Shown here: piece after piece, positions 36,409-45,512 of the stretch
Numbering within the stretch: the first letter of the stretch is position 1
How the letters are laid out: every line of letters begins with the position of its first letter
Assembly: GCF_004634245.1 (NCBI RefSeq)
Contig: NZ_SJTF01000002.1
Span: 434,001 to 498,000, forward strand
Reading direction: 5' to 3'
DNA length: 64,000 bases
Origin: Flavobacterium foetidum
GTDB taxonomy: Bacteria; Bacteroidota; Bacteroidia; Flavobacteriales; Flavobacteriaceae
Program-made: the position numbers and the translations under genes
Notes under the pieces: model-generated
Told to the model about the DNA's origin: nothing
Seen by the model: only the letters and a program-made list of their open reading frames with translations
Database searches by the model: none

Positions 36409-36966
36409 ATGCGTTTATTTTACTTTTTATTTATCCTTCTAACTTTTGCCTGTTGCAAAAAGGAGATAGAGAATAAAAACACTCATATTTCTTTGCCGAC
36501 TAAAGCACCGAAAACAGAAATAAAATGGGTGATAGAAAATCCAGTTAAAATAAAAACCAAAAGTAATTTATCTTACTTGAAAGGTTTTGAATGTGATTCG
36601 GTTATCGGAATTGATTATATAGGATTTTCTGGCGAACATTATTATTCTCCAATTAACGAAAAAGGAAATTACATAAGCACCATTCGCAAAAAACAAAAAC
36701 TTAGTCGGGAGCAGATTTCAAGATTAAATTCAATTTTGAGTAATAAGAAAATGTTCGAGAACCCTAACATTGCAGGCTGTTACCAGCCAAGACTCGGATT
36801 CGTTTATTTTAGAAACAACGAAGTGATATGCCAGACCATAGTTTGCATAGCGTGCTCACAGCTCGAATCATCTGCAGAAACTGCCGATTTAAATGGAAAT
36901 TTTAACCAAAAAGCCAAATTAGAACTCAAAAAGCTAACAAGTGAACTCAGTTTTTCAAAAGACTAA
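36409..36966 (+). CDS. Hypothetical lipoprotein
   Basis: 185 residues with a lipoprotein signal (LLTFACCKKE; the lipid would attach at C16 or C17). The mature part is mixed alpha/beta, with cysteines in GFECDS, AGCYQP and CIACSQL that might form disulfides. No known domain is recognised. It starts 43 nt after the ABC gene and ends 42 nt before the adenosyltransferase gene, with an octamer array in the second gap. The function is unknown. Confidence 0.7.
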   Translation: MRLFYFLFILLTFACCKKEIENKNTHISLPTKAPKTEIKWVIENPVKIKTKSNLSYLKGFECDSVIGIDYIGFSGEHYYSPINEKGNYISTIRKKQKLSREQISRLNSILSNKKMFENPNIAGCYQPRLGFVYFRNNEVICQTIVCIACSQLESSAETADLNGNFNQKAKLELKKLTSELSFSKD

Positions 36967-36974
36967 TCTAAAAA

Positions 36975-37006
36975 ACTTAGTACCTTAGAACCTCAGCATC
37001 TAAATC
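36975..37006. repeat. Octamer array, CTYAGNAN type (copy 1)
   Basis: Four 8-nt units in exact register: ACTTAGTA, CCTTAGAA, CCTCAGCA, TCTAAATC. It fills the gap between the lipoprotein and adenosyltransferase genes. Related arrays are at 41611, 49246, 49369 and 53547. Confidence 0.7.
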
Positions 37007-37008
37007 AA

Positions 37009-37578
37009 ATGAAAGTATATACCAAAACCGGCGATAAAGGAACAACAGCTCTATTTGGAGGCACAAGAGTTCCAAAAGACCATATTCGGATTGATAGTTA
37101 TGGAACTGTTGACGAACTGAATTCTTATATCGGATTAATTCGTGACCAAGAAATGGATTCTCATTATAAAACCATTTTAATCGAAATTCAGGACCGTCTT
37201 TTTACGGTAGGCGCCATTTTGGCAACTCCGCAAGAAAAAGAAGTTCTAAAAAACGGAAAACTTCGTTTAGAAAATCTCGGCATAATTGATTCGGACATCG
37301 AATTACTAGAAAACGAAATAGATAAAATGGACGAAAGTCTTCTGCCGATGACTCATTTTGTTTTGCCAGGCGGACATCCAACTGTGTCACATTGTCATAT
37401 AGCTCGTTGTATTTGCCGTAGAGCAGAACGTTTGGCAGTGCATTTAAGCCACAATGAGCACGTTCCAGAAATTGCAATTCAGTACTTAAACCGACTTTCT
37501 GACTACCTTTTTGTCTTGGCACGGAAGTTGTCCTCTGACTTAAAAGCGGAAGAAGTGAAGTGGATACCGAGAAAATAA
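37009..37578 (+). CDS. PduO-type cob(I)yrinic acid a,c-diamide adenosyltransferase
   Basis: 189 residues, a normal PduO/MMAB length. The ATP-binding N-terminus is KVYTKTGDKGTTALFGG, with RIDSYGTVDELNSYIG after it. The cobalamin pocket region is LPGGHPTVSHCHIARCICRRAERL, with the key arginines. It makes adenosylcobalamin from cob(I)alamin and ATP. With meaB (53.9 kb) it suggests an AdoCbl-dependent mutase such as methylmalonyl-CoA mutase. It may be co-transcribed with the lipoprotein gene upstream. Confidence 0.93.
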   Translation: MKVYTKTGDKGTTALFGGTRVPKDHIRIDSYGTVDELNSYIGLIRDQEMDSHYKTILIEIQDRLFTVGAILATPQEKEVLKNGKLRLENLGIIDSDIELLENEIDKMDESLLPMTHFVLPGGHPTVSHCHIARCICRRAERLAVHLSHNEHVPEIAIQYLNRLSDYLFVLARKLSSDLKAEEVKWIPRK

Positions 37579-37608
37579 ATTTCTAAAAATTCCAAATTAT
37601 TGAAATCC

Positions 37609-37699
37609 CAAATTCCAATGAAAAACTAAAATTCTTCGAATTTAAGCTATGCTTAAAAGCTTTAAAATTGGAGGTTTCAAGCTTCTTTTTTGGAATTTG
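37609..37699. repeat. Inverted CAAATTCCAA repeat
   Basis: CAAATTCCAA (37609-37618) and TTGGAATTTG (37690-37699) are perfect inverted 10-mers. Looser copies of AAATTCCAA lie around them. It is in the 237-nt gap before the DUF2795 gene. It could be a dispersed repeat or a weak terminator. Confidence 0.45.
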
Positions 37700-37764
37700 A
37701 AATCTAAAAATTGGGTTTTATCAACGGACGTTCTTAAATTTTATTAAAATAAATCAAAATTTAC

Positions 37765-37794
37765 TTGTCTTTTTCAGTAAAAAATTTATTTTTG
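37765..37794 (+). promoter_or_regulatory. Promoter of the DUF2795 gene
   Basis: TTG (37765-37767), exactly 19 nt, then TATTTTTG (37787-37794) form an ideal flavobacterial promoter 21 nt before the ATG. Confidence 0.75.
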
Positions 37795-37815
37795 CACAAA
37801 CTAAATAGATAACAG

Positions 37816-38037
37816 ATGTATTGGACATTAGAATTAGCATCTTATTTAAGTGATGCGCCATGGCCTGCTAACAAAGACGAACTTATAGACTACGCTATTA
37901 GAGCTGGTGCTCCATTAGAGGTAGTAGAAAACCTTCAGTCTATCGAAGATGAAGGTGAGATATATGAATCTATGGAAGAAATATGGCCTGATTATCCAAC
38001 AGACGAAGATTATCTTTGGAATGAGGATGAATATTAG
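37816..38037 (+). CDS. DUF2795 small acidic protein
   Basis: 73 residues. MYWTLELASYLSDAPWPANKDELIDYAIRAGAP matches DUF2795, a small helical domain with the pattern LSxxxWPAxKxELIxYA. The C-terminal half is extremely acidic and ends NEDEY. In Flavobacterium this gene is regularly placed just before secA. It has its own promoter and terminator, so it is a single short transcript. The function is unknown. Confidence 0.85.
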   Translation: MYWTLELASYLSDAPWPANKDELIDYAIRAGAPLEVVENLQSIEDEGEIYESMEEIWPDYPTDEDYLWNEDEY

Positions 38038-38052
38038 AAAATAAACCAAATG

Positions 38053-38084
38053 AAAAAGTCTCTCATCATAGAGACTTTTTTTTT
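38053..38084 (+). terminator. Terminator between the DUF2795 gene and secA
   Basis: A perfect 11-bp stem AAAAAGTCTCT / AGAGACTTTTT with loop CATCAT is followed by further Ts. It is 15 nt after the stop codon. Confidence 0.85.
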
Positions 38085-38124
38085 GGCTCAAATATATATA
38101 CATAAAACAGAAATACAATAAATC

Positions 38125-41100
38125 ATGAGTTTCATAAACAGCATTATTAAAGTCTTTGTAGGCGATAAATCGCAGAAAGATGTCAAAGCTTTACAACCTT
38201 ACTTAAACAAAATTAAAACATTCGAATCTACACTAATCAATTTGTCTCACGACGAATTGAGAGCTAGAACCGCTTATTTTAAACAAAAGATTAAAGATGC
38301 CAGAGCTGATAAAGATGCTAAAATTGCTGCGCTTAAGGCAGAGGTAGAAAACATCGAAGACATCGACAAAAGAGAAGACATTTATGATGCAATAGATGCT
38401 CTTGAAAAAGAAGCTTATGAGATTTCTGAAAAAACTTTAATGGAAATTCTTCCTGAAGCATTTGCGGTTGTCAAAGAAACTGCTCGTCGTTTTAAAGAAA
38501 ACTCACATATTGAAGTTACTGCAACTGCAAAAGACAGAGAATTCTCTGCAACAAAACCATATATCGTTATTGAAGGTGAAAAATCTATCTGGGCAAACAA
38601 ATGGAATGCGGCCGGAAAAGACATTACTTGGGATATGATTCATTATGATGTCCAATTAATCGGAGGTATGGTTTTGCACGAAGGTAAAGTGGCCGAAATG
38701 CAAACGGGTGAAGGTAAAACTTTGGTAGCAACGCTTCCTCTTTACTTAAATGCTTTGACAGGAAATGGTGTTCACTTGGTAACTGTCAACGATTATCTGG
38801 CTAAACGTGATAGCACTTGGAAAGCTCCTTTATTCGAATTCCATGGTTTATCTGTTGATTGTATCGATAATCACCAGCCAAGTACTGAGGCTAGAAAAAA
38901 AGCTTATGATGCTGATATCACGTACGGAACCAACAACGAATTTGGTTTTGACTACTTAAGAGACAATATGGCGCACTCACCAAGCGACCTTGTTCAAAGA
39001 AAACATAATTTTGCCATTGTCGACGAGGTTGACTCGGTTTTAATTGACGATGCCAGAACGCCGCTTATTATTTCTGGACCGGTTCCGCAGGGAGATCGTC
39101 ATGAATTCAACGAATTGAAACCAAAAATCGAAAACTTAGTTGCACAACAACGCCAGTTAGCGAATGGTTTCTTAGCTGAAGCTAAAAAATTAATCAAAGA
39201 AGGAAATACTAAAGATGGAGGTTTCTTATTATTAAGAGCTTATAGATCTTTACCTAAAAACAAAGCATTAATTAAATTTTTAAGTGAAGAAGGAATCAAA
39301 CAATTGCTTCAAAAAACTGAAAATCAATACATGCAGGACAACAATCGTGAAATGCACAAAGTGGATGAAGCTTTGTATTTTGTGATTGAAGAAAAAAACA
39401 ATCAGGTTGAATTGACAGACAACGGTATCAAATACCTTTCTGGAGATACTGATGCCGATTTCTTCGTTTTACCAGATATCGGAACAGAAATCGCTAAAAT
39501 CGAAAAACAAAAATTAGACAAAGACGCCGAAGCAGAAGCCAGAGAAAGATTATTTCAGGATTTTGGCGTAAAAAGCGAACGTATCCATACGTTAACACAG
39601 CTTTTAAAAGCTTACGCCTTATTTGAAAAAGACGTAGAATACGTTATCATGGACAACAAAATTTTGATTGTCGATGAACAAACAGGACGTATCATGGACG
39701 GACGTCGTTACTCAGACGGTCTACACCAGGCGATTGAAGCAAAAGAAAATGTAAAAATCGAAGCTGCAACTCAAACTTTTGCAACTGTAACATTACAGAA
39801 CTATTTCAGAATGTACAGCAAATTAGCAGGTATGACAGGTACTGCTGTTACCGAGGCTGGAGAGTTATGGCAGATCTACAAATTGGATGTGGTTGAGATT
39901 CCAACCAACCGTCCGATTGCAAGACAAGACAAAGAAGATTATATCTATAAAACAACACGTGAAAAATTTAATGCTGTTATTGAGGATGTAACAGAACTTT
40001 CACAAGCAGGAAGACCTGTCCTTATCGGAACAACTTCTGTAGAGATTTCAGAATTATTAAGCCGTATGCTTAAAATGAGAGGAATCCAACACAATGTATT
40101 GAACGCTAAAATGCACAAGCAAGAAGCGCAAATTGTTGAAGAAGCTGGAAAAGCGGGAGTTGTAACCATTGCTACAAACATGGCTGGTCGTGGTACCGAT
40201 ATTAAATTATCTCCAGAAGTTAAAGCTGCAGGAGGTTTAGCAATCGTGGGTACTGAGCGTCATGATTCTCGTCGTGTAGACCGCCAGTTGCGTGGTCGTT
40301 CTGGTCGTCAGGGAGACCCGGGAAGTTCTCAATTTTATGTTTCTCTTGAAGACAACCTTATGCGTTTGTTCGGTTCTGAAAGAGTTGCAAAAGTAATGGA
40401 CAGAATGGGATTAAAAGAAGGCGAAGTTATTCAGCATTCGATGATGACAAAATCTATCGAGCGTGCACAGAAAAAAGTAGAAGAAAACAACTTTGGTGTT
40501 CGTAAACGTTTATTAGAATATGATGACGTAATGAACGCACAACGTGAAGTGGTTTACAAACGTCGTCGTCATGCATTGTTTGGCGAGCGTTTGAAACTGG
40601 ATATTGCAAACATGCTCTATGATACCTGCGAATTGATTGTCAGCCAGAATAAAGTTACAAACGATTATAAAGGATTTGATTTTGATTTGATTCGTTATTT
40701 CGGAATCACATCTCCCGTTTCAGAAGCAGAATTCACAAAATTATCTGAAATCGAAATCACAGGAAAAGTATACAAAGAGGCTTTAGCATTCTATACCGAA
40801 AAAACCGAAAGAAGTGCAAGAGAAGCTTTCCCAATCATTAAAGGAGTTTTTGAAGAGCCAAACAATCATTTCGAAAGAATTGTTGTTCCGTTCACAGACG
40901 GAATCAAAACGCTGAATGTTGTAACAGATTTGAAAAAAGCTTATGACAGCGAAGGTGCTCAGTTAATCGCTGATTTCGAGAAAAACATTACACTTTCTAT
41001 CGTTGACGAAGCTTGGAAAAAACACTTACGCAAAATGGACGAATTGAAACAATCTGTTCAATTGGCTGTTCACGAGCAAAAAGACCCATTGCTAATTTAC

Positions 41101-41469
41101 AAACTAGAAGCTTTCAACTTGTTTAGAGGAATGCTGGATAATGTAAACAAAGAAGTAATCTCGTTCTTGTTCAAAGGTGATTTACCAGCTCAGAATACTC
41201 CTGAAATTCACGAAGCAAGAGAAGTAGCTCGTCCAAAGGAGAACTTAAAGCTAAGCAAAGACGAAATTCCGAGCAGCGAAGAAATCAACCGCGAAGCGGG
41301 CGAAACACAACAGCGTCAGGTTACAGAAACTATCGTAAGAGATATGCCGAAAATCAACCGAAATGACACTGTTACAGTTCAAGAAGTTGCAACTGGAAAA
41401 ACAGAAACAATGAAATTTAAAAAAGCTGAGACTTTAATCGCTTCTGGCGAATGGGTTTTGGTTAAATAA
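38125..41469 (+). CDS. secA: Preprotein translocase ATPase SecA
   Basis: 1,114 residues, about 200 longer than E. coli SecA, as is usual in Bacteroidota. Walker A is MQTGEGKTL (about 192-200), the DEAD-like box [13 protein letters not shown] and motif [12 protein letters not shown]. An extra helical block of over 100 residues (about 330-450) interrupts the region near the preprotein cross-linking domain. The C-terminus has no CxC zinc motif. SecA drives proteins through SecYEG. It would be needed to export the adhesin and the lipoproteins here. Confidence 0.98.
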   Translation: MSFINSIIKVFVGDKSQKDVKALQPYLNKIKTFESTLINLSHDELRARTAYFKQKIKDARADKDAKIAALKAEVENIEDIDKREDIYDAIDALEKEAYEISEKTLMEILPEAFAVVKETARRFKENSHIEVTATAKDREFSATKPYIVIEGEKSIWANKWNAAGKDITWDMIHYDVQLIGGMVLHEGKVAEMQTGEGKTLVATLPLYLNALTGNGVHLVTVNDYLAKRDSTWKAPLFEFHGLSVDCIDNHQPSTEARKKAYDADITYGTNNEFGFDYLRDNMAHSPSDLVQRKHNFAIVDEVDSVLIDDARTPLIISGPVPQGDRHEFNELKPKIENLVAQQRQLANGFLAEAKKLIKEGNTKDGGFLLLRAYRSLPKNKALIKFLSEEGIKQLLQKTENQYMQDNNREMHKVDEALYFVIEEKNNQVELTDNGIKYLSGDTDADFFVLPDIGTEIAKIEKQKLDKDAEAEARERLFQDFGVKSERIHTLTQLLKAYALFEKDVEYVIMDNKILIVDEQTGRIMDGRRYSDGLHQAIEAKENVKIEAATQTFATVTLQNYFRMYSKLAGMTGTAVTEAGELWQIYKLDVVEIPTNRPIARQDKEDYIYKTTREKFNAVIEDVTELSQAGRPVLIGTTSVEISELLSRMLKMRGIQHNVLNAKMHKQEAQIVEEAGKAGVVTIATNMAGRGTDIKLSPEVKAAGGLAIVGTERHDSRRVDRQLRGRSGRQGDPGSSQFYVSLEDNLMRLFGSERVAKVMDRMGLKEGEVIQHSMMTKSIERAQKKVEENNFGVRKRLLEYDDVMNAQREVVYKRRRHALFGERLKLDIANMLYDTCELIVSQNKVTNDYKGFDFDLIRYFGITSPVSEAEFTKLSEIEITGKVYKEALAFYTEKTERSAREAFPIIKGVFEEPNNHFERIVVPFTDGIKTLNVVTDLKKAYDSEGAQLIADFEKNITLSIVDEAWKKHLRKMDELKQSVQLAVHEQKDPLLIYKLEAFNLFRGMLDNVNKEVISFLFKGDLPAQNTPEIHEAREVARPKENLKLSKDEIPSSEEINREAGETQQRQVTETIVRDMPKINRNDTVTVQEVATGKTETMKFKKAETLIASGEWVLVK

Positions 41470-41527
41470 TAAATTATTACAGTGGTTCGGCATCCAGTTC
41501 TTTACTGATGATCGAATACTTCAAAAT

Positions 41528-41571
41528 AAAATCCCTGATTACTTTAAAATGGTAGCCAGGGATTTTTTTTA
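41528..41571 (+). terminator. secA terminator
   Basis: AAAATCCCTG pairs with CAGGGATTTT across a loop of about 19 nt, with TAC/GTA pairs extending inside. Eight Ts follow. It lies 59 nt after the secA stop codon. Confidence 0.75.
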
Positions 41572-41582
41572 GAAACAGTTTT

Positions 41583-41647
41583 TTGAATCTCAGAAGTTCG
41601 AGCTTAAAAACCTCAGCATCTCAGAAACTTAGAAGCTTAGAATCTAA
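41583..41647. repeat. Octamer array, CTYAGNAN type (copy 2)
   Basis: CCTCAGCA, TCTCAGAA, ACTTAGAA and GCTTAGAA follow each other at exactly 8 nt from 41611, then a partial TCTAA. A looser run precedes it from 41587. It separates secA from the SpoU gene. Confidence 0.7.
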
Positions 41648-41648
41648 T

Positions 41649-42311
41649 TTATCTTGGATTATCTTGATAATAACGCGCTTCAATTCTTTTTATATCTCGT
41701 ATAGAGTTTTTTGCCCAATCCAGACGTTTTGCCAGAATTTCATCATCAGTCAGTTTCCAGTCAATATCGGATCTTCTCAATCTGTTGGTTAGATTTTGAA
41801 TAATGATTGCGGCTGAAACCGAAATATTAAGGCTTTCGGTGAACCCAACCATCGGGATTTTCAAGAAACCGTCGGCATTGTCCATAATTTCTTTTGACAA
41901 ACCTTCTTTTTCAGTTCCAAAAAACAGAGCGCTTGGTTTTGAGATATCAAAATCTTCCAGCATACAGTCTTTCTCGTGCGGAGTTGTTGCAATAATCTGA
42001 TATCCCTTGCTTCTTAGGTCAGACAAACAACCTGAAACCGAATCAAAACGATTAATGTCTACCCATTTCTGAGCGCCCAAAGCAATCTCCTTATCTATTC
42101 TTTTGCCAAAACGCTGTTCGATTACATTCAATTCTTGAATTCCAAAGACTTCACAACTGCGCATTACCGCACTGGTATTATGCATTTGGTACACATCTTC
42201 TACAGCAACTGTAAAATGTTTAGTGCGGTTTTCCAACACTTTTAAAAAATTAGCTTTTCTGTTTTCTGTTAAAATATTTTCTAAAAATGCGAGGTAATCT
42301 AAATCAATCAT
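41649..42311 (-). CDS. SpoU/TrmH family RNA 2'-O-methyltransferase
   Basis: 220 residues from the ATG at 42311 (MIDLDYLAFLENIL). A longer frame would start inside the promoter. SPOUT-fold motifs are HNTSAVMRSCEVFGI (motif 1, catalytic Asn-Arg region), FFGTEKEGLS (motif 2) and VGFTESLNISVSAAI (motif 3). The motifs fit TrmH, which methylates the ribose of G18 in tRNA, but an rRNA target is possible. It is convergent with secA. Confidence 0.9.
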   Translation of the reverse strand: MIDLDYLAFLENILTENRKANFLKVLENRTKHFTVAVEDVYQMHNTSAVMRSCEVFGIQELNVIEQRFGKRIDKEIALGAQKWVDINRFDSVSGCLSDLRSKGYQIIATTPHEKDCMLEDFDISKPSALFFGTEKEGLSKEIMDNADGFLKIPMVGFTESLNISVSAAIIIQNLTNRLRRSDIDWKLTDDEILAKRLDWAKNSIRDIKRIEARYYQDNPR

Positions 42312-42328
42312 TTTATTTATGTTTGGCG

Positions 42329-42336
42329 CAAAAATA
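42329..42336 (-). promoter_or_regulatory. -7 promoter element of the SpoU gene
   Basis: Minus-strand TATTTTTG lies 17 nt upstream of the ATG at 42311. It supports the shorter start. Confidence 0.5.
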
Positions 42337-42377
42337 CACATAAATACAAGAGCAAAAAGTATCTTTAGGTATTTTAG

Positions 42378-43343
42378 TTAAACCGGATTTCCTGCATAAA
42401 CAGCATTCAATTTTTCATGCACGGCATTTACATTTGCCAGATTTGCTAGTACAGCATCCCCTTCATAAGAATCGCCACAAAAAACAACATTCTCATTTTT
42501 GGAGTGTTTAGTAAGCCGCTCTAGCATAATATTTGTTTCTTCATCAGAATATTGAAGGCTTGCAAAAGATATAAACTTCTCGACTACATTTTTCATTCCA
42601 TCATTATAATTCAGCAAAGTGACATTATTGTGTTTTCTATAGAAATCCAGAAAAGCTTTAAAATATTTTTCTAAAACCAATGCTCGATATTGCGGTAAAG
42701 ATAATTCTTGCATCTCATTTTTTTTGATGCCAAAAACGCTTGCTGGGATTATATTTGGCACCATATGCATTCCCGACATCTTTTGATGTGAACGCAAAAC
42801 TTCTGCTGGATTTCTGTACAAGAGAGCAAATGGAATTTCCGGAAAAACTTTTCTTAAATAATCAACCTTAAAAATACTCCAAGCATCAAGCTTTAGGATT
42901 GTATTTTTCTGTTGCGAAAAACGCTTGTGAGCCAGCAATCTAATTACCGATTTCAGTACTTGACTTTTAGCCGCCAGACTTAAAATCTCGCTTCTTAATA
43001 TTTGATCTAGTATTGAAGCTTCAGAAATCATAATGTTTTCCTCCGAAGATGCCAAAGACTGACTGAGCATGGTTGAACCGCATCTTGAAACATGAAAAAC
43101 CAACCCTTTCAGTTCTACCGATTCTAGTTCTTCAGACCATTGTATCAGATTTTCTACAGTACTAACCACTTTAAAGCGTGTAGAATTTTGAGCAAAACTT
43201 CTGCATTTTGCCAATGTATCGTCAAAAAATGGATCTATGATTTTTAAATCGGACAAATAAATCCATTCAAAATAAATTTTGTTTTCGTTTTCTACTAATT
43301 TAATCGGAATCCAATTAAACATAGGGTGTTTTACATTCTCCAT
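42378..43343 (-). CDS. Sulfotransferase-like protein, PAPS-dependent type
   Basis: 321 residues from the ATG at 43343 (MENVKHPMFNWIPI), 7 nt after the stop of the fusion gene. The 5'-phosphosulfate loop is VFHVSRCGSTMLSQ (about 84-97). The 3'-phosphate motif is LLYRNPAEVLRSH (about 176-188), with the expected Arg and Ser. The N-terminal 75 residues (WIPIKLVEN, DPFFDDT) are a distinct lead domain. The protein should move sulfate from PAPS to a hydroxyl or amine, but the acceptor is unknown. There is no signal peptide, so it acts in the cytoplasm. It is the second gene of a two-gene operon. Confidence 0.82.
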   Translation of the reverse strand: MENVKHPMFNWIPIKLVENENKIYFEWIYLSDLKIIDPFFDDTLAKCRSFAQNSTRFKVVSTVENLIQWSEELESVELKGLVFHVSRCGSTMLSQSLASSEENIMISEASILDQILRSEILSLAAKSQVLKSVIRLLAHKRFSQQKNTILKLDAWSIFKVDYLRKVFPEIPFALLYRNPAEVLRSHQKMSGMHMVPNIIPASVFGIKKNEMQELSLPQYRALVLEKYFKAFLDFYRKHNNVTLLNYNDGMKNVVEKFISFASLQYSDEETNIMLERLTKHSKNENVVFCGDSYEGDAVLANLANVNAVHEKLNAVYAGNPV

Positions 43344-43350
43344 TGTGAAG

Positions 43351-44580
43351 TTATTTTGACTGAAGTTCGGCAATAATCTGAGCACTGATTTCAGAAGGAT
43401 TTCTCAAAAGTTCTTCAATAATCAACTGCTTTTCAGCATCAGAATATTGTTTCTTAGTGGCTTTAAAGTAGATATCGAATCCCATTTTAGAGAACAACTC
43501 ATCAGACCATTCGTTTCTGATACAATCCAGCGTAAGATGAATTCTTGGTTCAGAACTTTTGTTTTCTACACTATGTGGTAACTGAAAATTGGCATACCAA
43601 CACTCTCCCATCTTCATTTCAACACGTTTATGATCTACATAAAAAAACACTTCATCATTTGTTATAATAGGAATATGAATTCTAAAAAAACCGTCTTCAT
43701 AAGAAGTGTCATTATCAACATGTTCTTTGATTTCGCTTCCAGATCCGAGCCTCAATAAACGTACTGCTTCTTTTTCGCATTCAAACCAATCCATGATTTC
43801 TTTAAAATAAAAACACTTTTCCAGCAAAGGTGTGTTTTTATATTCTCTATCCGGAAACGAAAAAATATCGGTTTCTAATCCCGACTGCGAACGTAAAGAC
43901 ACACTTGTCCAATTGCCTTCATAACGATTGGTGTTAAAATGAGGAGTCCATAAATTGGTCTCGCATACTAAAAGATCATTTTGCAGTTTTTCGATAGAGA
44001 AAGAAACTGGCAGTTGACAGCTTGACGGATTCATAAAATTAAGTTTTGAATGGTTTGTAGGTAGGTTATCGATAATAAAATTGTATAATTTTTGGATTGA
44101 GAGAGACAAGGGTTCTACATCGGTTTTAAGAAATAAATCGGCATTTAAGGGTCTTTCGTAAACATCTTCAATACCCGTAAAATTTCTTATTTTTTCAGCA
44201 TTATTCTCTGGAAGCAAAGCTTTTTTATATAATCCTTTCGGGTCTCTTTTAATCAGATTATCTATTGAACAATCTAAAAATACTGTTCTTACAAATTGAT
44301 TTTTTCTGATTTCACTCCTCACCTCTTCATAGGGATTAATGACAGACATTAAAACAATCTTATTCGATTCAACAAAATCCTGTCCGACTTTAAAAAGTCT
44401 TCTGATATTCTCGCATCGGTCCTCTTTAGAAAAACCTAAGTCTTGGCATAATGTTTTGCGGTACACGTCTCCATCGACAATTTCGGACTGATAGCCATTT
44501 TGTCGAAGCAAATTACATACGTTTTCAGCTAGACTTGTTTTTCCAGATCCTGACAACCCTGTAAACTGTATTAGAATCAT
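43351..44580 (-). CDS. APS kinase-like domain fused to an aspartyl/asparaginyl beta-hydroxylase domain
   Basis: 409 residues. Residues 1-170 look like adenylyl-sulfate kinase: P-loop GLSGSGKTS (8-16), DGD (36-38), DLGFSKEDRCENIRR, RDPKGLYKKA and FTGIEDVYERP. The place of the phosphoserine in E. coli CysC (ISPH) holds asparagine (N82, INPYEEVR). Residues about 195-360 match the Asp/Asn beta-hydroxylase family: H287-V-D289, R300-I-H302, H336-SVEN and R346-I-H348. A helical tail (366-409) follows. It probably binds Fe(II) and 2-oxoglutarate. With the next gene it suggests a hydroxylation, phosphorylation or sulfation pathway; the substrate is unknown. Confidence 0.82.
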   Translation of the reverse strand: MILIQFTGLSGSGKTSLAENVCNLLRQNGYQSEIVDGDVYRKTLCQDLGFSKEDRCENIRRLFKVGQDFVESNKIVLMSVINPYEEVRSEIRKNQFVRTVFLDCSIDNLIKRDPKGLYKKALLPENNAEKIRNFTGIEDVYERPLNADLFLKTDVEPLSLSIQKLYNFIIDNLPTNHSKLNFMNPSSCQLPVSFSIEKLQNDLLVCETNLWTPHFNTNRYEGNWTSVSLRSQSGLETDIFSFPDREYKNTPLLEKCFYFKEIMDWFECEKEAVRLLRLGSGSEIKEHVDNDTSYEDGFFRIHIPIITNDEVFFYVDHKRVEMKMGECWYANFQLPHSVENKSSEPRIHLTLDCIRNEWSDELFSKMGFDIYFKATKKQYSDAEKQLIIEELLRNPSEISAQIIAELQSK

Positions 44581-44744
44581 TTAGCTTTTGGATTTTTATT
44601 GAAGCCTAAAAATAAAAATATTCTGACATTAAAACAATAGGTATAAACACTGGAAGTTTTTCTTTCAAAAAATGCTTTCATTAAATTTTTTCAGCTGGAT
44701 AAATTATAGAATTATTATTTTTATGTTTTAATACATTTTAAGCA

Positions 44745-45434
44745 ATGAAAAAGAAACTTGTAGTCTTAACTGGCGCCGGAATTAGTGCCGAAAGTGGTAT
44801 AAAAACTTTTCGAGACAGCGACGGTCTATGGGAAGGTCATGATGTTATGCAAGTGGCAACACCTGAAGGATGGCATAAAAATCAGGACTTGGTTTTAGAT
44901 TTTTACAATAAAAGACGCCAACAGCTCAAAGAAGTAAAGCCCAATTTAGGACATACTATTTTAGCCGAATTAGAAAGAGATTTTGATGTACACATTATTA
45001 CGCAGAATGTAGACGATTTACACGAACGAGCCGGCAGTACCAAAGTTTTGCATCTCCATGGCGAATTATTAAAAGTAAGAAGCATAAAAAATAAAAATCA
45101 TATCCTTGATTGGACAGATGATTTGGTAACCGGAGATCTGGATGACAATGGAAATCAGTTGAGACCGCATATTGTCTGGTTTGGCGAAGAAGTTCCAGCT
45201 CTAGAAGAAGCGATTGATATTACCGAAACAGCAGATTATTTTGCCGTAATAGGCACTTCATTACAAGTTTATCCTGCGGCCGGATTAATTTCTTATACAC
45301 CAAGTTCAACACCTGTTTTTTACATCGACCCAAATCCGATTTCTATTCCGAATATCCGAAACAAAGTAGAAACCATTGCAAAATTTGCATCAGAAGGAGT
45401 TGCCGATTTAAGAGACCGATTAAATTCATTTTAA
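44745..45434 (+). CDS. cobB: Sirtuin-type NAD-dependent deacylase without zinc cysteines
   Basis: 229 residues. NAD-site motifs are LTGAGISAESGIKTFRD (8-24), TQNVDDLHERAG (87-98) and the catalytic H105 in LHLHGEL. Y54 and R57 (FYNKRRQQ) match the Tyr-x-x-Arg pair that gives SIRT5-like desuccinylase or demalonylase preference. The whole protein contains no cysteine, so the four zinc ligands of ordinary sirtuins are missing and the small domain (about 108-140) must fold without zinc. It is a single gene. Confidence 0.92.
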   Translation: MKKKLVVLTGAGISAESGIKTFRDSDGLWEGHDVMQVATPEGWHKNQDLVLDFYNKRRQQLKEVKPNLGHTILAELERDFDVHIITQNVDDLHERAGSTKVLHLHGELLKVRSIKNKNHILDWTDDLVTGDLDDNGNQLRPHIVWFGEEVPALEEAIDITETADYFAVIGTSLQVYPAAGLISYTPSSTPVFYIDPNPISIPNIRNKVETIAKFASEGVADLRDRLNSF

Positions 45435-45480
45435 ACACATAAATGCATCTTTTGGTTACTTCTAATCGCTAAATTCTCTT

Positions 45481-45488
45481 TATATTTG
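45481..45488 (+). promoter_or_regulatory. -7 promoter element of purB
   Basis: TATATTTG matches TAnnTTTG and lies 24 nt before the ATG at 45513. This supports the shorter purB start, since the longer one (45486) would overlap the box. Confidence 0.55.
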
Positions 45489-45512
45489 CACCTTTCGAAA
45501 AACAACATAACA

